From Pseudomonas kilonensis (GTDB taxonomy: Bacteria > Pseudomonadota > Gammaproteobacteria > Pseudomonadales > Pseudomonadaceae), in NCBI RefSeq assembly GCF_001269885.1, contig NZ_LHVH01000019.1, forward strand, positions 217,475 to 281,474: a DNA stretch of 64,000 nucleotides, in the 5' to 3' direction. Shown piece by piece: positions 16,972 to 25,511 of the stretch. The translations under genes were made by a program, and so were the position numbers. Numbering within the stretch: the stretch's first letter is position 1; every line of letters begins with the position of its first letter. Under the pieces are notes generated by a model. It did not search any database and was not told where the DNA came from. It saw only the letters and a program-made list of their open reading frames with translations.

Positions 16972-17811
16972 ATGAAACCCATGGTTGATACCCGTACTAC
17001 GCCGATCACCGGCATTGACTGTCACGCCCACGTATTCAGCCGCGGGCTGGAACTGGTGGCTGTCCGGCGCTACACACCCGACTATGACGCCACGCTCGCC
17101 CAGTACCTGGGCCACCTGCACACCCACGGCTTGAGCCATGGCGTGTTGGTGCAGCCGAGTTTTCTCGGCACGGATAACCGCTACTTGCTGGCCGCGCTGC
17201 GGCAGGCGCCAGCGCAATTGCGCGGGGTCGTGGTGGTGGCGCGAGATATCAGCCGCGCCGAGCTGGATGACATGGCCCGGTTGGGCGTGGTCGGTGTTCG
17301 CTTGAACCTGATGGGCGAAGCCTTGCCTGACTTTCGCGACGTTGCCTGGAACGGTTTTTTGGGGCACCTCGCAGAACTGGGTTGGCATGTCGAGTTGCAC
17401 GCCAACCTGATGGACTTACCGGGGCTGATTGATCAGCTGTTGCCATTTGGCATCCCGTTGGTGGTCGATCACTTCGGTCGCCCGGATGCGCGTTTGGGCC
17501 TCGATCAACCTGGCTTTGCCCAATTGATGGAGCTTGGGCAGGGCGGGCACCTGTGGATGAAGGTGTCCGGCATCTATCGATTGGGCGCAACGGCGCCGCA
17601 GAATCTTGAATTCGCCCGCGCCTCGTTGACGTTGCTGGAACACAGCTTTGGCCCCGAGCGCTTGGTATGGGGCAGCGACTGGCCGCACACGCAGCATGAA
17701 GAACATGTCGGTTTCGAAACGGTCATGGGGCAGTTGCGCGCATTGGAATGTTCGGCGTCGCTGATGCAGGCGTTATTGGTCCAGGCACCCCAGGCATTAT
17801 TCAGGTTTTGA
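16972..17811 (+). CDS. Amidohydrolase (COG3618, PDC-hydrolase/lactonase-like)
   Basis: A 279-residue TIM-barrel hydrolase. Metal-binding and catalytic landmarks are DCHAHVF near residue 16, a conserved GVRLNLM strand, VELHANL, VVDHFGRPD and the C-terminal WGSDWPHTQHE containing the catalytic Asp. These match 2-pyrone-4,6-dicarboxylate lactonase and related sugar lactonases. It follows the MFS gene by 19 bp and with the GntR gene forms a small catabolic unit. The substrate is not defined. An internal ATG at 16981 (MVDTRTT) is an equally possible start. Confidence 0.85.
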   Translation: MKPMVDTRTTPITGIDCHAHVFSRGLELVAVRRYTPDYDATLAQYLGHLHTHGLSHGVLVQPSFLGTDNRYLLAALRQAPAQLRGVVVVARDISRAELDDMARLGVVGVRLNLMGEALPDFRDVAWNGFLGHLAELGWHVELHANLMDLPGLIDQLLPFGIPLVVDHFGRPDARLGLDQPGFAQLMELGQGGHLWMKVSGIYRLGATAPQNLEFARASLTLLEHSFGPERLVWGSDWPHTQHEEHVGFETVMGQLRALECSASLMQALLVQAPQALFRF

Positions 17812-17897
17812 GGCGCGCGGCCTGTGACGTCAAGTTTTCCTGAACTCGCCCAGTGAATAGGGATCTAGACTCCATTCAGGCGGTTTGAGGATGACTG

Positions 17898-20081
17898 ATG
17901 TCGAACATTGAAGAGCTACCCAGGGAAACGCGTGCGCCAAGCGAGTACGAAAGCTTGATCGCGATGGGGACGAGCGCACTCGATGCCATCCCCGGTGCCG
18001 TGTACCTCTGTGATCGCCAGGGGTGGCTCGTCAGGTACAACAGCGAGGCGGCCGAGCTGTGGGGAAGGGCGCCAGCACTTGGAGAGAACGCTGACCGTTT
18101 CTGCGGTGCCCATCGACTGTTCCTGACCGACGGTACGCCGCTGGCATTCGAACACTGTCCGACGGCCTCGGCACTCGATACCGGCATTGCCTCGCGCAAT
18201 CAGGAAGTGCTCATCCAGCGCCCGGATGGCTCGCGGTTCGTGGCGCTGATGAATATCCGCGCCCTCAGGGATTGGCGGGGCGTCATTCAAGGGGTGATCA
18301 ACTGCTTCCAGGATGTTTCGGCGCACCATGCCATGGCCGAGGAGCTTCGGCGCAAGAGTGCCGACCTGGAAGACTTTTTCGAAAACAGCGCCGTGGGCCT
18401 GCATATCGTCAGTGGCGAGGGCATCATCCTGCGCGCCAACAAGGCGGAGCTGGCGCTGCTGGGCTATTCGGCGGACGAGTACATCGGTCGCCACATCACC
18501 GAGTTTCATGTCGACGAGCCGGTCATTGGTGACATCCTCACCAAGTTGGGCAGCGGCGACTGCCTGCAAAGCTATCCGGCGCGACTGAGGGCCAAGGATG
18601 GCTCGATCAAGCATGTCACGATCACTTCGAATGGCCGGTTCGAGGACGGAAAACTCTTCAATACACGCTGCTTCACCCTCGACAGGAGCTGCGTTCACGC
18701 GGCGGAGGCGGCGCGCCAGGAGAGCGATGACCGGCTTTCGGCGACCTATGAGGCGGTGACCATCGGGATTTCCGAGGTCGATATGGATGGGCGCTTGCTC
18801 CGGGTGAACGACGCCCTGTGCAACATGCTGGGCCGTTCGCGGGAAGAGCTCCTGTCGATGACATTCCTGGACTATACCCACCCGGATTGCATCCCGCAGG
18901 ACGCGGGGTTGTACGCCCGCCAGGTGGCCGGTGAGCTGGATAACTACGTGCTGCGCAAGCGCGCCCTGAAGCCCGATGGCGAGGTGGTTTACCTCGACAT
19001 CCATAGCTCGTCGGTGAGGGACGCCAGCGGTACGTTTCGTTATGGCGTGCGAGTGCTGCAGGACGTCACGCTGGCGCGGCGGATGGAAAACCAGATCCGT
19101 GAAAGCGAACGGCACATGCGCAATCTGCTCGAGGCGTTGCCTGCCGCGGTGTACACCACCGACGCGGATGGCCGCATCACCTTCTACAATCGCGCCGCTG
19201 TCGAACTGTCCGGGCGCATGCCTCAGTTAGGCGACATGTGGTGCGTGACCTGGAAACTGTTCAATACGGACGGCACCGCGCTACCCCACGATCAATGCCC
19301 GATGGCGGTGGCCCTGAAGGAAAACCGGCCGATACGCGGCGTCGAGGCCGTTGCAGAACGGCCGGACGGTAGCCGCGTTCCGTTCACGCCTTATCCCACG
19401 CCTTTGCATGATGCCGATGGAAACCTGGTGGGCGCCATCAACATGCTGGTCGACATCTCCGAGCGAAAACAGGCGGAATATCGACAGAAGACGCTGATCG
19501 ATGAACTCAATCACCGGGTCAAGAACACCCTGGCCACGGTGCAATCGCTGGCGGCCCAGACGGCGCGCAATGCCGAGGATGCGAAAGACGGCTACAGGCG
19601 TTTCGAGGCAAGGCTCCTGGCGTTGTCGCGGGCACACGATCTCTTGACGAAACGGCATTGGGGGCAGACGCCGCTCGACACCCTGGCCCACGAAGTGCTG
19701 ATGCCGGTGTTTGGGCATGAGCCTGGCCGCATCGTGATTGAAGGTCCTTCTGCAGACGTCGGCACTCGCGTGGCGCTCAACCTTACGATGACCCTCAATG
19801 AATTGGCGATCAACGCGCTGAAATATGGGGCAATGTCGGTCGAGACCGGGACGCTTGCAGTCACTTGGCACCTGCAAGCCCAGGCGGACGGAACGTTGCT
19901 GACCCTCGACTGGCGCGAACAAGGAGGGCCACCGGTGTCACCGCCGGAACGGGAAGGGCTCGGTTCACGCTTGATGCAGCGCTGCATCGAGCGCGACTTG
20001 GCCGGCCAGTTCGACCTCACCTACGCTCCGCAAGGCGTTTGCTGCCGCTTTTCGTTCCTGATTGGGATGACAGGGGCATGA
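17898..20081 (+). CDS. Multi-PAS HWE-family sensor histidine kinase
   Basis: A 727-residue soluble kinase. Several PAS/PAC units occupy residues about 20-530: one starting DAIPGAVYLCDRQGWLVRYN, one with HIVSGEGIILRANKAELALLG, one with ISEVDMDGRLLRVNDALC, and one with PAAVYTTDADGRITFYNRAA. The first and last share a GTPLAFEHCPTA/GTALPHDQCPMA insert. The HWE kinase domain begins with LIDELNHRVKNTLATVQSLA, acceptor H539. The ATP domain has NELAINALKYGA and a G-box GLGSRLMQR. No LOV cysteine motif is present, so light sensing through FMN is not indicated. The next gene, a lone receiver, overlaps its stop as ATGA. Confidence 0.9.
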   Translation: MSNIEELPRETRAPSEYESLIAMGTSALDAIPGAVYLCDRQGWLVRYNSEAAELWGRAPALGENADRFCGAHRLFLTDGTPLAFEHCPTASALDTGIASRNQEVLIQRPDGSRFVALMNIRALRDWRGVIQGVINCFQDVSAHHAMAEELRRKSADLEDFFENSAVGLHIVSGEGIILRANKAELALLGYSADEYIGRHITEFHVDEPVIGDILTKLGSGDCLQSYPARLRAKDGSIKHVTITSNGRFEDGKLFNTRCFTLDRSCVHAAEAARQESDDRLSATYEAVTIGISEVDMDGRLLRVNDALCNMLGRSREELLSMTFLDYTHPDCIPQDAGLYARQVAGELDNYVLRKRALKPDGEVVYLDIHSSSVRDASGTFRYGVRVLQDVTLARRMENQIRESERHMRNLLEALPAAVYTTDADGRITFYNRAAVELSGRMPQLGDMWCVTWKLFNTDGTALPHDQCPMAVALKENRPIRGVEAVAERPDGSRVPFTPYPTPLHDADGNLVGAINMLVDISERKQAEYRQKTLIDELNHRVKNTLATVQSLAAQTARNAEDAKDGYRRFEARLLALSRAHDLLTKRHWGQTPLDTLAHEVLMPVFGHEPGRIVIEGPSADVGTRVALNLTMTLNELAINALKYGAMSVETGTLAVTWHLQAQADGTLLTLDWREQGGPPVSPPEREGLGSRLMQRCIERDLAGQFDLTYAPQGVCCRFSFLIGMTGA

Positions 20082-20479
20082 CCCCCTTTGCGGGCGTCAG
20101 GGTGCTGGTCGTCGAGGACGAAGGCGCGATTGCCCTGTTGATCGAAGAGATGCTGGAGGAATTCGGATGCGAGGTGGTGGCGTCGGTTGCGCGGCTCGCT
20201 GCTGCATGTGAAGTCGCTGGCTCGGCGCAGGTTGACCTGGCGATCCTGGACGTCAACCTGGCGGGCGAGCGGGTCTTCCCGGTGGCCAACATTCTTCACG
20301 GTCGCAAGATTCCCTTCCTGTTCAGCACCGGATACGGCGCCAGCGGACTGCCAGCCGAATACGCCGGGTGCCCGGTCCTGCACAAGCCATTTTCGCAAAG
20401 TGAGTTGCAGCAGAAAATGGCCGTTACGCTGAAGGAGGACCGCGAAAGCGGCCTGGCATCCAGCACCGATGCCAACTGA
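20078..20479 (+). CDS. Stand-alone receiver-domain response regulator
   Basis: A 133-residue single-domain receiver with the acidic pair in VVEDEG, acceptor D58 (LAILDVN), the T/S position in FSTGYG and K in LHKPFS. There is no output domain, as in CheY-like partners of HWE kinases. Its ATG at 20078 overlaps the kinase stop codon, so the two are coupled. A longer reading frame starting at 19865 runs inside the kinase gene and is not the real start. The DNA- or protein-level output is unknown. Confidence 0.9.
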   Translation: MTPFAGVRVLVVEDEGAIALLIEEMLEEFGCEVVASVARLAAACEVAGSAQVDLAILDVNLAGERVFPVANILHGRKIPFLFSTGYGASGLPAEYAGCPVLHKPFSQSELQQKMAVTLKEDRESGLASSTDAN

Positions 20480-20483
20480 CCCG

Positions 20484-20723
20484 CCGCCATCGCGAGCAGG
20501 CTCGCTCCCACAATGGGGTAGCGGTGGACTTGTAAGTGGGTAATCACCACAAGTCCCCTGTGGGAGCGGGCTTGCTCGCGAAAGCGGTGGGTCAATCAAC
20601 TACGATGCCGACAGGTCCGCCGCCTTCGCGAGCAAGCCCGCTCCCACATTGGATCGGCGGTGGAGCTTGATTGAGTGACCCCCGCAAGTCCCCCTGTGGG
20701 AGCGAGCCTGCTCGCGATGGCGG
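20484..20723. repeat. Four-copy REP array (two REPIN-like pairs)
   Basis: REP palindromes in alternating orientation: ATCGCGAGCAGGCTCGCTC near 20489, TGTGGGAGCGGGCTTGCTCG near 20560, TTCGCGAGCAAGCCCGCTC near 20625, and TGTGGGAGCGAGCCTGCTCG near 20695. They alternate with spacers that share segments such as ACCCCCGCAAGTCCCC and ACCACAAGTCCCC. The array fills most of the gap between the receiver gene and the HIT gene. No transposase is nearby. Confidence 0.88.
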
Positions 20724-20875
20724 CCCGGCATTCAGCACCGATCCCCACTGATCCAACACCCTCCCCAGCAAGCCCAGTCCCGGTGTTCAAGCAGCCCTCG
20801 ACAAGACGTTGCCCCTGGACTGTGCTAAATCTCTTACCGGCAACCCACCTCTCCGAACCCATTCAAGGAGTGATC

Positions 20876-21319
20876 ATGAGTCTCCACGGTCATTACGATC
20901 CGCAGAACATCTTTGCGCTGATCCTTCGCGGCGATGCGCCGTGCTACAAGATTTACGAAGACGCCGATGTGTTGGCCTTCCTGGATCTCTTTCCTCAATC
21001 GCGCGGCCATGTCCTGGTCATCCCCAAAGCCTCCCAGGCGCGAAATATCCTTGAGGTCGAGCCCGCCGTCCTGGGCGCGATGATGTCTGCCGTGCAGCGC
21101 CTGACGCGGATCATCGTGGACGAGTTGCAGCCGGACGGGGTCCAGGTCGCGCAGTTCAATGGTGCTGTGGCCGGGCAAACGGTCTACCACATTCACATGC
21201 ACATCATCCCTCGTTGGGACGGTGAGGCGCCCGGCGTGCATGGCAGGGGCAAGGCGGATCCCGAGGAGCTGGAAGCACTCCAGGCGCGTCTGGTCGAGCG
21301 CATTCGCTCAGAAGCCTGA
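20876..21319 (+). CDS. HIT-family protein (histidine triad hydrolase)
   Basis: A 147-residue HIT protein: YKIYEDADVLAFLDLFPQSR, GHVLVIPKA, and the histidine triad HIHMHIIPRW near residue 104. These proteins hydrolyse nucleoside phosphoramidates, dinucleoside polyphosphates or similar adenylated compounds. The ATG at 20876 with AAGGAG 6 bp ahead is chosen; a longer frame would start inside the REP array. It stands alone; a short GC hairpin (GGGGCAC/GTGCCCC, 21340-21358) follows and may act as a weak terminator. Confidence 0.92.
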   Translation: MSLHGHYDPQNIFALILRGDAPCYKIYEDADVLAFLDLFPQSRGHVLVIPKASQARNILEVEPAVLGAMMSAVQRLTRIIVDELQPDGVQVAQFNGAVAGQTVYHIHMHIIPRWDGEAPGVHGRGKADPEELEALQARLVERIRSEA

Positions 21320-21499
21320 CGCTGGGCGGGACGCCGTAAGGGGCACAGGGCGTGCCCCACTCATCAAAATGTTCGGCAACCTTGCCACAACGTTCGAGGT
21401 TGTGAATCCCGCCACAGAACCCATCAACAATTCGCCACCCAATCCCTTGCCAACCGCTACCATTGCGCGCTGACCTCCTGACACCCGGACTTCACTTTC

Positions 21500-22018
21500 A
21501 TGAAATTGCGCCTGCTGACCGCTGCCTTGTTGTTCACCTGCACCCTGACTCACGCCGCTGAATCGAAACCCGTTCCCAAAGCCTTGGAAAAACAGATCGG
21601 ACACCTGGTCGCGCTCATCAAGGACAGCTACGCCACCGGCTACCCCGAAGCAACGCTGGTGCAGACGCTGGACACCGGCGAGGACAGCCAGGTCACCCTC
21701 GCGGTCTTCACCGTCGAGGGCTTCGGCATGGGCAACAACTACAGCCAATACCTGGCGGCCTTTACGCCCGAAGAGAACGAGGAGGGTGTGCCGCATTACA
21801 GCCTGTTGGACGTGATGCGCATCGGTGGAGACAGCTGGCGTGCCATCGACAAACTGGATGCCAAGCTGGTCAGCGATCCGACCGGTGAGCAGACCCTGAT
21901 CGACATTCCCGTGATGGAGAATACCGACGAGGACGCACCGAATTTCCCAAGCAGGGCCACCGTGATTCACCTGTCTCTGGACGGGTCACAGGCAGTGCGG
22001 TTGGTTGAGATCAAGTAA
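21500..22018 (+). CDS. Secreted protein of unknown function
   Basis: A 172-residue protein with a Sec signal peptide (MKLRLLTAALLFTCTLTHA-AES). The mature part is acidic, with strands such as SQVTLAVFTVEGFG, NNYSQYLAAFTP and TVIHLSLDGSQAVRLVEIK. I do not recognise the family. It resembles small periplasmic proteins common in Pseudomonas. It is monocistronic; the upstream region 21320-21499 has no other gene and the nearest downstream gene starts 109 bp later. Confidence 0.75.
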   Translation: MKLRLLTAALLFTCTLTHAAESKPVPKALEKQIGHLVALIKDSYATGYPEATLVQTLDTGEDSQVTLAVFTVEGFGMGNNYSQYLAAFTPEENEEGVPHYSLLDVMRIGGDSWRAIDKLDAKLVSDPTGEQTLIDIPVMENTDEDAPNFPSRATVIHLSLDGSQAVRLVEIK

Positions 22019-22127
22019 ATCGGATTTATGCGACTGCGATATGAGTGCTATGTAATTGGGATGGTTTATCGATTAATGCGGCGCGGGTAATTTGTTTCTC
22101 TACGATATCAATCGAGAGGAAAGCCAA

Positions 22128-23309
22128 ATGACTCTGCGTTCAACCGGTAGCCTTTGTTTTGCGCTATGCGCGGCGGCGCCTTTTGCCGGCGCCGCCAGTA
22201 CAGAAAGCACCAGCGAGTCGCGGACTTCGCAACAGATCAGCCGAGCCGGCAGCCAGGCTTCAGTCGCAGGCCCGGCGGACTATTTCACCGGGCGAGTGCG
22301 CGTTGATCCATTATTCCCGGCAACCCATGAAATCAATGCCTCCGGCGCCTACGTCAGCTTCGAGCCGGGCGCGCGCTCGGCTTGGCATACCCATCCGGCC
22401 GGACAACGCTTGGTGGTGATTTCCGGTGTCGGCCTGACGCAGGAATGGGGCAAACCCGTGCAGCAGATCCGCCCGGGCGATGTGATCGTCTGCCCGCCGG
22501 GCGTCAAGCATTGGCATGGCGCCGCACCGACGAGCGCCATGACCCACCTGGCTGTGACCGGCACGGTGGAGGGCAAAAACGTGGAGTGGCTGGAGAAGGT
22601 CAGCGAAGAACAATACGGCGCGGCTGGAGTGTCGACGCCATCGACCAAGCCGGAGGCCGTGGCGGTTTCGCAAACCCTGTCGGCCCAGCAGCAAGCCATC
22701 CCGTTGATTGCTGCCGCCATGGCGACGAGCAACATGCCTGGCCTCAATACCGCCTTGAATCAAGGGCTGGATGCCGGCCTCACCGTCAGCGAGGCGAAGG
22801 AAGTCCTGGTGCAGCTTTACGCCTACAGCGGCTTTCCCCGCAGCCTCAACGCCCTCGGCGAATTGATGAAAGTGGTCGAGGCGCGCAAGCAACGCGGCGT
22901 CCAGGACGACCCGGGTCGTGAGCCCGCTCGCCCGGTGCCTACCGGCGATGCGCTGCTGGCGGCGGGCAAGGCCAATCAGACGCGCATTGCCGGTGCGCCC
23001 GTCCAAGGGCCGTTGTTCGACTTCGTCCCGGTCATCAACCAGTACTTGCAGACGCACCTGTTCGGCGACATTTTCGAGCGTGACAACCTGGACTGGCAAA
23101 GCCGTGAGCTGGCGACAGTCGCCGCGTTGGCGGTCACCCCCGGCGTGGAGTCACAACTGCGCTCGCACATGGCCGCCAGCCTGCGCGTCGGCTTGAGCGC
23201 TGCCCAGTTGCGGCAGTTGATCCAGTTACTGGGCGAGCAGGGCGACGCCGCCGCGGCCAAGCGTGCCAGTGACGCGTTGGACACCGTCCAGGCCAGTCAA
23301 CCTTCATAA
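22128..23309 (+). CDS. Secreted cupin / carboxymuconolactone-decarboxylase-like fusion
   Basis: A 393-residue protein. Residues 1-22 look like a signal peptide (LCFALCAAAPFAGAA). A cupin domain (about 60-150) has the metal motif AWHTHPAGQ...G(5)E and the second motif KHWHG. Two carboxymuconolactone-decarboxylase (AhpD-fold) segments follow: about 175-245 (EAKEVLVQLYAYSGFPRSLN) and about 285-380 (RELATVAALAVTPG). The AhpD CxxC pair is absent, so peroxidase activity is unlikely. GAGAGGA precedes the ATG at 22128. Its 3' end overlaps a convergent LysR gene by 13 bp. Cupin-CMD fusions are widespread but poorly characterised; the exported form would act on a periplasmic substrate. Confidence 0.85.
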   Translation: MTLRSTGSLCFALCAAAPFAGAASTESTSESRTSQQISRAGSQASVAGPADYFTGRVRVDPLFPATHEINASGAYVSFEPGARSAWHTHPAGQRLVVISGVGLTQEWGKPVQQIRPGDVIVCPPGVKHWHGAAPTSAMTHLAVTGTVEGKNVEWLEKVSEEQYGAAGVSTPSTKPEAVAVSQTLSAQQQAIPLIAAAMATSNMPGLNTALNQGLDAGLTVSEAKEVLVQLYAYSGFPRSLNALGELMKVVEARKQRGVQDDPGREPARPVPTGDALLAAGKANQTRIAGAPVQGPLFDFVPVINQYLQTHLFGDIFERDNLDWQSRELATVAALAVTPGVESQLRSHMAASLRVGLSAAQLRQLIQLLGEQGDAAAAKRASDALDTVQASQPS

Positions 23310-24190
23310 CGCAAGGCTTCGCGCAGCAACGTGAAGGCCGGTGAACTTTGGCGGCGACTGGGGTAGTAGAGGTGGTAGCCGGAGAACGGCTCGCACCAAT
23401 CTTCCAGCACCCGAATCAACCGGCCTTGCGCGACGGCGTCCTGCACCAGGTCCTCCGGCATGAAGGCCAGCCCCAACCCTTGAAGCGCGGCCTCCAGGCG
23501 CATCGCAATGGTGTTGAAAACCAGTTGGCCTTCTACCCGGACTTTCAATTCCTGCCCGTTTTTCTCGAATTCCCAGACATAAAGGCCGCCATGGGTCGGC
23601 ATGCGCAGGTTGATGCAATTGTGCGCCGTAAGGTCATCTGGAATGACCGGCTTGGCATGCCGGGCGAAATACGCGGGCGAGCCCACCACCGCCATGCGCA
23701 TGTCGGGGCCGATGCGCAGGGCAATCATGTCCTTGGCCACCTGTGGACCCAGCCGCACACCGGCGTCGAAACCCTCCGCGACGATGTCGGTAAACCCGTA
23801 GTCGACGATGATTTCAATATTGAGATCGGGATGGTCAGGCAACAACCTGGCGAGCACGGATTGCAGGATCGTGATTGCGGAGTGCTCACCCGCGGTGATG
23901 CGCAATTTACCCGCCGGTTTATCGCGAAACGCACTGAGCATCGCCATCTCGTTATCGATCTCTTCGAACCGCGGCGCGACCACCCGCAGCAGGTGTTCAC
24001 CTGCTTCGGTCGGGGCAACACTTCGAGTGGTTCGCGAGAGCAGCCTGACCCCCAGCCGCTCCTCCAACTGACGCATCGCCCGGCTCAGCGCCGGTTGCGA
24101 CATGCCGAGTTTGGCCGCTGCGCGGGTGAAGCTGCGCTCCTGGGCTACGGCGGCGAAGATGGCGAGTTGGTCGTAGCGTTCGGTGGTCAT
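23297..24190 (-). CDS. LysR-family regulator
   Basis: A 297-residue LysR protein with HTH residues 5-65 (DQLAIFAAVAQERSFTRAAA, SQPALSRAMRQLEERLG, LLSRTTRSVAPTEAGE) and the effector domain from about 90. It belongs to the large group whose C-terminus ends with a FSGYHLYYPSRRQSSPAF motif, the same as the LysR at 48.4 kb, so the two are paralogues. It is convergent with the cupin-CMD gene and could still regulate it; no divergent target is adjacent (nearest plus-strand start is 24391). Confidence 0.9.
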   Translation of the reverse strand: MTTERYDQLAIFAAVAQERSFTRAAAKLGMSQPALSRAMRQLEERLGVRLLSRTTRSVAPTEAGEHLLRVVAPRFEEIDNEMAMLSAFRDKPAGKLRITAGEHSAITILQSVLARLLPDHPDLNIEIIVDYGFTDIVAEGFDAGVRLGPQVAKDMIALRIGPDMRMAVVGSPAYFARHAKPVIPDDLTAHNCINLRMPTHGGLYVWEFEKNGQELKVRVEGQLVFNTIAMRLEAALQGLGLAFMPEDLVQDAVAQGRLIRVLEDWCEPFSGYHLYYPSRRQSSPAFTLLREALRYEG

Positions 24191-24390
24191 TGATCCGTCT
24201 CTGGTATGAGCAGGGAGGGATTATGGCATCTGCCGGATTAATTGGCTGAGCCATTTGGCGTGAGGATCTGCCTGGAAAATTGACTGCTATAGTCAACCGG
24301 CAGCCCCTGATGTAAGTGAAGTTCGTAGCGCCAAGCGCCATAAAAATGATTTGAGTTGGCTGATTGTTATATCGACAAGGAGAGGGCGAT

Positions 24391-25110
24391 ATGCGTAAGG
24401 CTATAGCGCTTATGGTGCTGTTAATGGGTGTCGCAAATACACTGTTTGCGAGTCAGTTTACAGGGGAACTGACATTGCTCCCTGAAGGTTGCCAATTGAC
24501 CAAGGAGCGAAAGTGTCAGTTAGGCTCCATGCTTACGTTCAAGGCGCCAAATGGCTTGGTTTGGCAAACCGATATTTGGAAAGCAGGCAATCATGAGTCA
24601 GGCACCACGGATGGCGCTTCGATCCCGAAATGGGCGCAACCTATAATCGGCGATGCTTACGACGAGTCTTTCTTGAAGGCGGCAATTGTTCACGATCACT
24701 ATTGCTATAAAGAGAATCGGGTTCGGTCGTGGGTTGAAACGCATCGGATGTTCTATTACGCGCTCATCGATCTTGGTATTGATAAAGCCAAGGCGAAGAC
24801 CATGTACTTTGCTGTCTTTACTTTTGGACCTCACTGGAAGGATGTTGTCGCTGGAGAGGTGTGTGGGGAAAATTGCATCAAGACGTTAGCGCCTTCTGGG
24901 CTGGTTTCAGAAGAAAGTCAGCTCAATTGGGAGCGCTCAATAACGACGACACAAAACTTCAAGGCGGCTGTTGAGGCGGATCCGAACATGAGTCTCGATG
25001 AAATCGAAGCGTATGCCGAGGCGGCCAAGCCAAATGATTTTTACGTGGGTCAGGGGAGTACGTATGTCGCCGAGGGCGTGAATGATCCCAATTTGTTACA
25101 GAAGTACTAG
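24391..25110 (+). CDS. Secreted DUF1353-family protein
   Basis: A 239-residue protein with a signal peptide (MRKAIALMVLLMGVANTLFA-SQF). The DUF1353 signature is visible: GTTDGASIPKWAQPI, then FLKAAIVHDHYCY and HRMFYYALIDLGIDKAKAKTMY. The ATG at 24391 has AAGGAGAG ahead and starts the signal peptide. DUF1353 occurs in phage and accessory regions; the HDxC core suggests a metal-dependent hydrolase fold but activity is unproven. Lower GC than the flanking core genes suggests acquisition. The 400-bp space downstream holds the structured leader of the next gene. Confidence 0.8.
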   Translation: MRKAIALMVLLMGVANTLFASQFTGELTLLPEGCQLTKERKCQLGSMLTFKAPNGLVWQTDIWKAGNHESGTTDGASIPKWAQPIIGDAYDESFLKAAIVHDHYCYKENRVRSWVETHRMFYYALIDLGIDKAKAKTMYFAVFTFGPHWKDVVAGEVCGENCIKTLAPSGLVSEESQLNWERSITTTQNFKAAVEADPNMSLDEIEAYAEAAKPNDFYVGQGSTYVAEGVNDPNLLQKY

Positions 25111-25285
25111 CTTGGTCAGGATACACGTCACATCGCACCCGTCGCGCAGCGCTTCGGTGGTGGAAGGGTTAAACGAGCTTGTCGTAGGAAGCGACGGAGC
25201 GAATATTCCCCATTGACTTGCAGGACATTTCCTAGAAAATTCCAGTCCCTTGCGCCTGCTGATTTCGGTGCCTAGTCTTTGTCCA

Positions 25286-25337
25286 CCGCTGCCATTCAGC
25301 GGTCGGGTTTAGCAGCTCGGAATCACGTTAGGCGCAC
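25286..25337 (+). promoter_or_regulatory. Upstream hairpin and leader-like repeat
   Basis: CCGCTG-CCATT-CAGCGG (25286-25302) forms a perfect 6-bp hairpin. It is followed by GTTTAGCAGC (25308-25314 region) and CACGTTAGGCGC (25324-25335), which repeat sequence found again at 25467-25476 and 25497-25506 in the proximal leader. This looks like a second, diverged copy of the leader element. I see nothing else in 25111-25285. Confidence 0.45.
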
Positions 25338-25419
25338 GGCAACTGCCTTCAGTGCGGGCATTTTCATTGCTCGAATTCTTATGGCGGCTGTGCGCAGGGC
25401 ATCCTCGGGTGCGCCGGTT

Positions 25420-25505
25420 TCCTAACGTACCGGTCTGCTAACCTGCGCGCGGCTGCCACCCACTCGTTTAGCAGCGAACGTGGCAGCTCTCACTTACGTT
25501 AGGAG
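25420..25505 (+). promoter_or_regulatory. Structured 5' leader masking the ribosome site of the DUF6124 gene
   Basis: Three inverted repeats lie just upstream of the ATG. The outer one pairs TCCTAACGTA (25420-25429) with TACGTTAGGA (25495-25504), ten perfect pairs that include the AGGAG ribosome site (25501-25505). Inside, CTGCTAA (25435-25441) pairs with TTAGCAG (25468-25474), and GGCTGCCAC (25451-25459) pairs with GTGGCAGCT (25480-25488) with one wobble. The two inner helices cross, so they form a pseudoknot or are alternatives. The arrangement predicts translational control. The trigger (protein, small RNA or temperature) is unknown. Confidence 0.6.
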
Positions 25506-25511
25506 CATTCC

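Noticed and set aside
17916..19115. 399-codon minus-strand frame across the HWE kinase
   Set aside because: No recognisable domain; the kinase frame carries PAS and HWE motifs and a ribosome site.
17898..20081. Blue-light (LOV) kinase
   Set aside because: The PAS units lack the GRNCRFLQ-type cysteine motif, so photochemistry is not supported.
25420..25504. Possible integron attC site (TCCTAAC ... GTTAGGA)
   Set aside because: The outermost bases break the RYYYAAC/GTTRRRY consensus, no integrase or cassette array is seen, and burial of the ribosome site gives a better explanation.
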